Shown: positions 8,510 through 11,757 of the stretch, piece by piece
Numbering within the stretch: position 1 is the stretch's first letter
Layout: each line of letters opens with the position of its first letter
Source: Cephalothrix spiralis
Taxonomy: Eukaryota > Nemertea > Palaeonemertea > Archinemertea > Cephalotrichidae
Assembly (NCBI GenBank): GCA_032353305.1
Contig: JAUCNG010367039.1
Location: 1-11,757 of the forward strand
Direction of reading: 5' to 3'
DNA: 11,757 bases
Notes under the pieces: generated by a model
Told to the model about the DNA's origin: nothing
Databases searched by the model: none
Seen by the model: only the letters and a program-made list of their open reading frames with translations
Position numbers and translations under genes: made by a program

Positions 8510-9064
8510 GATTGGCCGATTTTAAAATTACCCTTAGGTATAAGCACTATGAACGGGCTAATCGTTGGCACCGGTCGTTTTTCTGACTCAAGCCGAAAAA
8601 CTTTCGACTCTCAAAATAATACCGTGCACCAATTGGGTTGGTGGGTGAAATGGCTCTTAAGTATAAATAAAGTAATTGTAACTCAAAATTAAGAGATGTA
8701 TAGTGACGGTTAGGCCGAATAGGGCCAGAGAAGATTGTTAGGCCTTTATTTACGTTCATTTTTACAAGTAAATATATTAAAACGTTTATAACTGAAAGTT
8801 AACGTATAAAAAGAATTTAAGGTTAAATCCCTACGGAATTAGGAGTCCCGGCCCGTGTTCGGAAGTTAATCTTGTAATATTGTATGAATTTATATACACA
8901 GTTGAGAAATAGGGTGACCTTGGAACATGATAAATGATGACAACTCTACAAGACGTAAATGATTCTGATCACGAGGTTCATTTATCTGTGTCATCTATTT
9001 GCTATTTGCATGCATATAGCATTTTTGTGCTACGTCAACGTCATTCCGATCGTTTAAAAACAAC
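8510..9064. other. Region without a recognisable gene
   Basis: Two overlapping frames on opposite strands (8444-8692 plus, 8547-8759 minus) share this DNA. Neither has a recognisable motif, and the plus frame begins inside repeat b''. I see no RNA gene. Confidence 0.5.
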
Positions 9065-9109
9065 ACATGTACTTGTCCGAGGGGCGGGAAACCGGTCAAA
9101 AAATGTATA

Positions 9110-9420
9110 GACTACGAAGTCCATGGACTACGACCCGGACTACTGGAATACGGCCAAAACTACTGAACTACGGTCCGGATAACTGGACTACACCTCATGG
9201 ACTACGGGCAGGACTACTGGACCACAGTCGGGACTACCGGACTACGAGCCGGACTACTGGACTACGAGCTGGACAACTCGGTGAAATCCACCCAGAATCC
9301 ATAGATTCTGGACTACGGCCCGGACAACTGGACTACGAGCCGGACTACTGGACTACCTGCCGGACTACATGACTATAGTTGGACTACTGGACTATAGTTA
9401 GACTACTGGACTATAGTCCG
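9110..9420. repeat. Degenerate 20-bp minisatellite
   Basis: Successive units around GGACTACGAGCCGGACTACT are clearest at 9239-9280 and 9309-9360. Each half-unit repeats the GGACTAC word. The variant GGACTACTGGACTATAGTT repeats at about 9381-9418. Confidence 0.85.
9292..9311. repeat. Perfect hairpin interrupting the minisatellite
   Basis: CCAGAATC (9292-9299) and GATTCTGG (9304-9311) form an 8-bp perfect stem with loop CATA. It lies in the only stretch of the element that does not fit the 20-bp repeat. Confidence 0.7.
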
Positions 9421-9441
9421 TTTCTCGCCCCTCGCACATGT

Positions 9442-10380
9442 CTAAAGTTATAGTCAAATTTTAAAAAGAAATATAATCTTGATTTTTTTAAAACCGAACT
9501 TTGATTAAAGAAGTTATTCTTCAAATGATAGTTACCCTATACTAACCACAAACCAGCTAGAATGCAGCGTTACAGATGTGTTATTGTTTTGTAACATACC
9601 ATTGTAACGGTAACTATAGATGGTGTCCCAATATTTTGAAAAACAGCCAAATGACATCATATTGTGACTCTAATTGACCATAACGCCACTTGTTACCATT
9701 AGAGACATGCCATGCTTTCAAATAAAACAAATTTGGTGCAAATCTATCGAACAACGTACATCAATTTTCCCTCTGGACAAAAAGTTCAACTTCCCCAGTA
9801 GGCGGTAAATCTCACTATAATAAACTTCCTGTCTCGGGAGAGAAAGTGTTTGTGACTTTTTACATGACTTTTTAATATTTCTAAATTTCTTATTCAAGTT
9901 TATCAAATTGACATGCACTGAAAGTATTTCAGCTAATTTTTAGAGTGATTAAAAATATAATTCTCTCGATTTAGTATGGAACCATGGTTTTTCGGGAAAA
10001 TGATCTTAGCTCCCTTAGTTATGAACCGATCTTCACCAAATCTGTTTCGGGAGTATAAACCATACTCTCAAAGGCGTAATTTTTGTATTACGTCATCTTG
10101 CTGTTTTCCTTAATATTAGGACACACTTAATAATAATATTTGAAAATTATAATGGATAATGTTCCGCCATGTTTAGTTCGTCAGTTGCCTGACGGAATAT
10201 AATAGATATCGCTACTGAAATGAGTCTTTTGTAATGTCGATCAATGGGCTATGCCGGCAATACGTTATATTTTACGAAGTTAACGGAGAGAAAAAATGTA
10301 CGAATTGTGTATCACACTAGTAGTTTATTTCATCGAATTTCATTGGCTTATTCAGCTTTTGAAGACGACCGAAATTTTCC
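9442..10380. other. Region without a recognisable gene
   Basis: No gene is supported. The minus frame 9718-9918 has no known motif. TAGTTACC (9528-9535) and GGTAACTA (9610-9617) form a short inverted pair. GAGTAT...ATACTC near 10051-10067 forms a small hairpin. A CGTCA/TGACG hairpin lies near 10179-10196. Confidence 0.5.
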
Positions 10381-10433
10381 CCTTATAAATTCCTTGCTGC
10401 GTCCATCCTTATAAATTCTTGACAATCGTCCAT
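10381..10433. repeat. Imperfect 26-27 bp tandem duplication
   Basis: CCTTATAAATTCCTTG...CGTCCAT (10381-10406) is followed directly by CCTTATAAATTCTTG...CGTCCAT (10407-10433), the middles differing. A further pair of TATGTTTT-CTTCTTT words follows at about 10438-10475. Confidence 0.75.
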
Positions 10434-11004
10434 CATTATGTTTTATCTTCTTTGTCAATATGTTTTCTTCTTTTTGTTATTGGTTACTTTCAATACTTGT
10501 TGTGAAGAATCGAAAGTCACAAGCTACGTCATCGATTATTGTGTTCGATGAACCGCTAATACAAGGGCGTTTAAGGACTACTTTATTGGATACACAATGG
10601 ATTTATCTATCTATATTACCTTTTAACCAAGATCGTGGTATCCCGTAATTCCCAGGAAATAATACCCCGGATAATAAAGTCACTATATCAATTGATGGCT
10701 ATTTCTAACGCATCTTTTGACCACGGAGAAATTTATTACATTTTCTTTAGGGATACTTATATCCATAAGATGATCCATTGGTAAGGATTTATACAATATA
10801 AAATACGAAAACAGTTTTTTTCATGCCTGCAGCAGTTTATGTATGGTAATAAGTGTGTTTTGCGCGATGGTGTATAATTCTAAAGGGTACTTACTCTAAA
10901 CTTTTCGAAATTCGATTTTTGATGACAAATGGTACTAAATGGTAAATGGTTCTTTTAGATGGATCAATACAGTGGGGTCACTTTGACCGCACATTGATAA
11001 CTAA
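10434..11004. other. Region without a recognisable gene
   Basis: A 62-codon plus-strand frame at 10460-10648 begins with a hydrophobic stretch (MFSSFCYWLLSILVV), but nothing else supports a gene. ACTAAATGGTAAATGGTTC near 10933-10951 is a small local repetition. Confidence 0.5.
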
Positions 11005-11205
11005 TGATGTGGCTCGGTGGTCAGAGCACTCGGTCAGCGATCTAGGGGTCCCTCCCTTCGGGGTAAAAATTCCACTGCTTATCGGTATATAGAAAATAGA
11101 TTAGAGTGCGGGCTGGGTCTACAGGCCTAAGGGTAAATCCTCAGCTAGCGGACCATTAAGTGTGTTTTGAGCTAGTCATCTGACGCCCTATAAAGAAGAA
11201 GAAAA
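11005..11205 (+). mobile_element. tRNA-derived SINE
   Basis: The head reads GATGTGGCTCGGTGGTCAGA (11006-11025), a good RNA polymerase III A box (TGGCTCGGTGG) as in a tRNA D-arm region. A decayed B box follows (GGGTAAAAATTCC, about 11060-11072, against the canonical GGTTCGAnTCC). A tRNA-unrelated body then ends TCATCTGACGCCCTATAAAG and AAGAAGAAG, a simple-repeat tail at about 11193-11204 typical of SINEs copied by a LINE. A true tRNA gene is excluded by the poor B box and lack of a foldable acceptor stem. Activity is unlikely given the B-box decay. No clear target duplication is seen. Confidence 0.8.
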
Positions 11206-11301
11206 CAAATTGAAATGCAGTGTGAATATATAAAGTTCAATTTAAGTTTGATGGGAAATAGAATTAAATCTCGATTTATAAAGTGATTTTTGCTTCGGAA
11301 A

Positions 11302-11658
11302 ATGAAAACTGAGATTTTGCGTGAGAATCATCTGTTTTACTCAGGAGGGAAGACCATGCTCTTTCGGGAGCCAGTGTGGAAAGCCGGTCATTTTAGGGCA
11401 ATATCTCGCGCGGCAGCTTACATCGCAGCAGCAACCGTTTTCGCGGCAATTTGTGTGGCAATCACCTGGATCTGCGACTCAGCAATGGTAACCGCGGAAA
11501 TAGGTCAAACTGATACTGATACTGATACTGATACTTTATTTCACTTTAAAAACAGCGGCATTTATATAGTAGTTAAAAAATCCACAGGCAACAAAAGTAA
11601 TATAATACAACACCAATTTTGCAAAAGCTTTCGGTCTTCTCCCCCTGAAAGCTTATAG
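11302..11658 (+). CDS. Doubtful open frame with one hydrophobic segment
   Basis: From the first ATG (11302) the frame gives 118 residues and ends at TAG (11656-11658). Around residues 37-57 the stretch AAAYIAAATVFAAICVAITW could be a single membrane-spanning helix. A TDTDTDTDT tract from the hexanucleotide repeat follows, then a polar tail without motifs. No family is recognised. Base composition at 11390-11505 is visibly richer in G and C than the surroundings, which could mark an exon or simply another repeat. The opposite strand is also alanine-rich with few stops there, which weakens the coding case. No splice-site or upstream promoter argument can be made. Confidence 0.2.
   Translation: MKTEILRENHLFYSGGKTMLFREPVWKAGHFRAISRAAAYIAAATVFAAICVAITWICDSAMVTAEIGQTDTDTDTDTLFHFKNSGIYIVVKKSTGNKSNIIQHQFCKSFRSSPPESL
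11509..11535. repeat. (ACTGAT)4.5 microsatellite
   Basis: Four perfect ACTGAT copies plus ACT. Hexanucleotide length keeps the reading frame, giving Thr-Asp repeats in the plus frame. Confidence 0.95.
11625..11654. repeat. Short inverted repeat at the end of the open frame
   Basis: AAGCTTTC (11625-11632) mirrors GAAAGCTT (11647-11654) around a 14-nt pyrimidine-rich loop. After 11658 the window ends without further recognisable features. Confidence 0.6.
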
Positions 11659-11757
11659 TTGAAATATAAAACTTTATATGACATATTTAGAAATAAACGA
11701 AATTATAAATCAATGATGAGAACGAGCTGCACAAGACGTGAAAAATATGAACAGGGC

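Larger units (their letters stand above)
9065..9441. mobile_element. Inverted-repeat-bounded element with a minisatellite core
   Basis: The left end, GAGGGGCGGGAAACCGG (9079-9095), is mirrored by the right end at 9418-9434 (its complement reads CGAGGGGCGAGAAACGG). ACATGT lies outside both (9065-9070 and 9436-9441) and may be the outer terminus or a target duplication. Between them lies a degenerate minisatellite, about 9110-9420. Its consensus unit is near GGACTACGAGCCGGACTACT (20 bp, itself two related 10-mers), in roughly a dozen or more diverged copies, with a unique insert at about 9280-9303. Towards the right the units change to GGACTATAGTT types. Known non-autonomous elements of marine invertebrates, such as the bivalve pearl family, have this plan, but I make no family assignment. 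The frame 9067-9372 is open only because the repeat lacks stops: a 20-bp unit shifts frame at each copy, so it is not a repeat protein. Confidence 0.8.

Noticed and set aside
9067-9372. Repeat-rich protein of Thr, Arg, Tyr and Asp
   Set aside because: The 20-bp unit changes frame each copy, so the residues do not keep a periodic pattern. It is a stop-poor minisatellite.
9110-9420. CRISPR-like regular repeats
   Set aside because: Repeats abut without unique spacers and the host is an animal genome.
10460-10648. Small secreted peptide candidate
   Set aside because: Only a short hydrophobic start supports it. There is no cleavage pattern, cysteine framework or conserved tail.
11006-11080. tRNA gene
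   Set aside because: Good A box but decayed B box and no cloverleaf closure. The body and AAG tail mark a SINE.

Overview
This looks like a stretch of AT-rich, non-coding animal (metazoan) nuclear DNA. It holds decayed retroelements, foldback DNA elements and tandem repeats, but no gene I can recognise as intact and functional. No prokaryotic operon, ribosome binding site pattern, rRNA, CRISPR array or phage module is visible. The kinds of repeat fit an invertebrate genome, perhaps a marine one: a decayed non-LTR retrotransposon, a tRNA-derived SINE with an AAG-type tail, terminal-inverted-repeat elements and a minisatellite-cored element. Mollusc-like content is a guess; the phylum cannot be fixed from sequence alone.

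Layout, left to right. Positions 1-1865 are AT-rich with only small hairpins (417-435, 1625-1737). Positions 1870-2000 are a diverged copy of a repeat seen again, inverted, at 4690-4815. Positions 2330-3197 (minus strand) are the C-terminal end of a non-LTR reverse transcriptase, 5'-truncated and broken by frameshifts and stops. Positions 3400-3765 look like a solo LTR or orphan promoter: two perfect CRE palindromes 20 bp apart, a TATA box, then two overlapping AATAAA signals about 100 bp later. Positions 4545-5030 form a foldback element with one interrupted arm. Positions 5397-5496 and 6721-7000 belong to one MITE-like family built around an AGGATCGC motif.

Positions 7902-8509 are the most striking structure: a near-perfect palindrome of about 500 bp whose two ends are themselves palindromes, followed by a third copy of the inner arm. 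Symmetry centres fall every 175 bp or so. Positions 9065-9441 are an inverted-repeat-bounded element with a degenerate 20-bp minisatellite core. Positions 11005-11205 are a tRNA-derived SINE. Positions 11302-11658 are the only open frame I keep as a doubtful coding candidate, with one hydrophobic segment and a (TD)n tract encoded by a hexanucleotide repeat.

Nothing indicates that these parts act together. The window reads as layered insertions of different ages. The best candidate for something undescribed is the alternating-palindrome block at 7902-8509, followed by the minisatellite-cored element and the CRE/TATA/poly(A) cassette.
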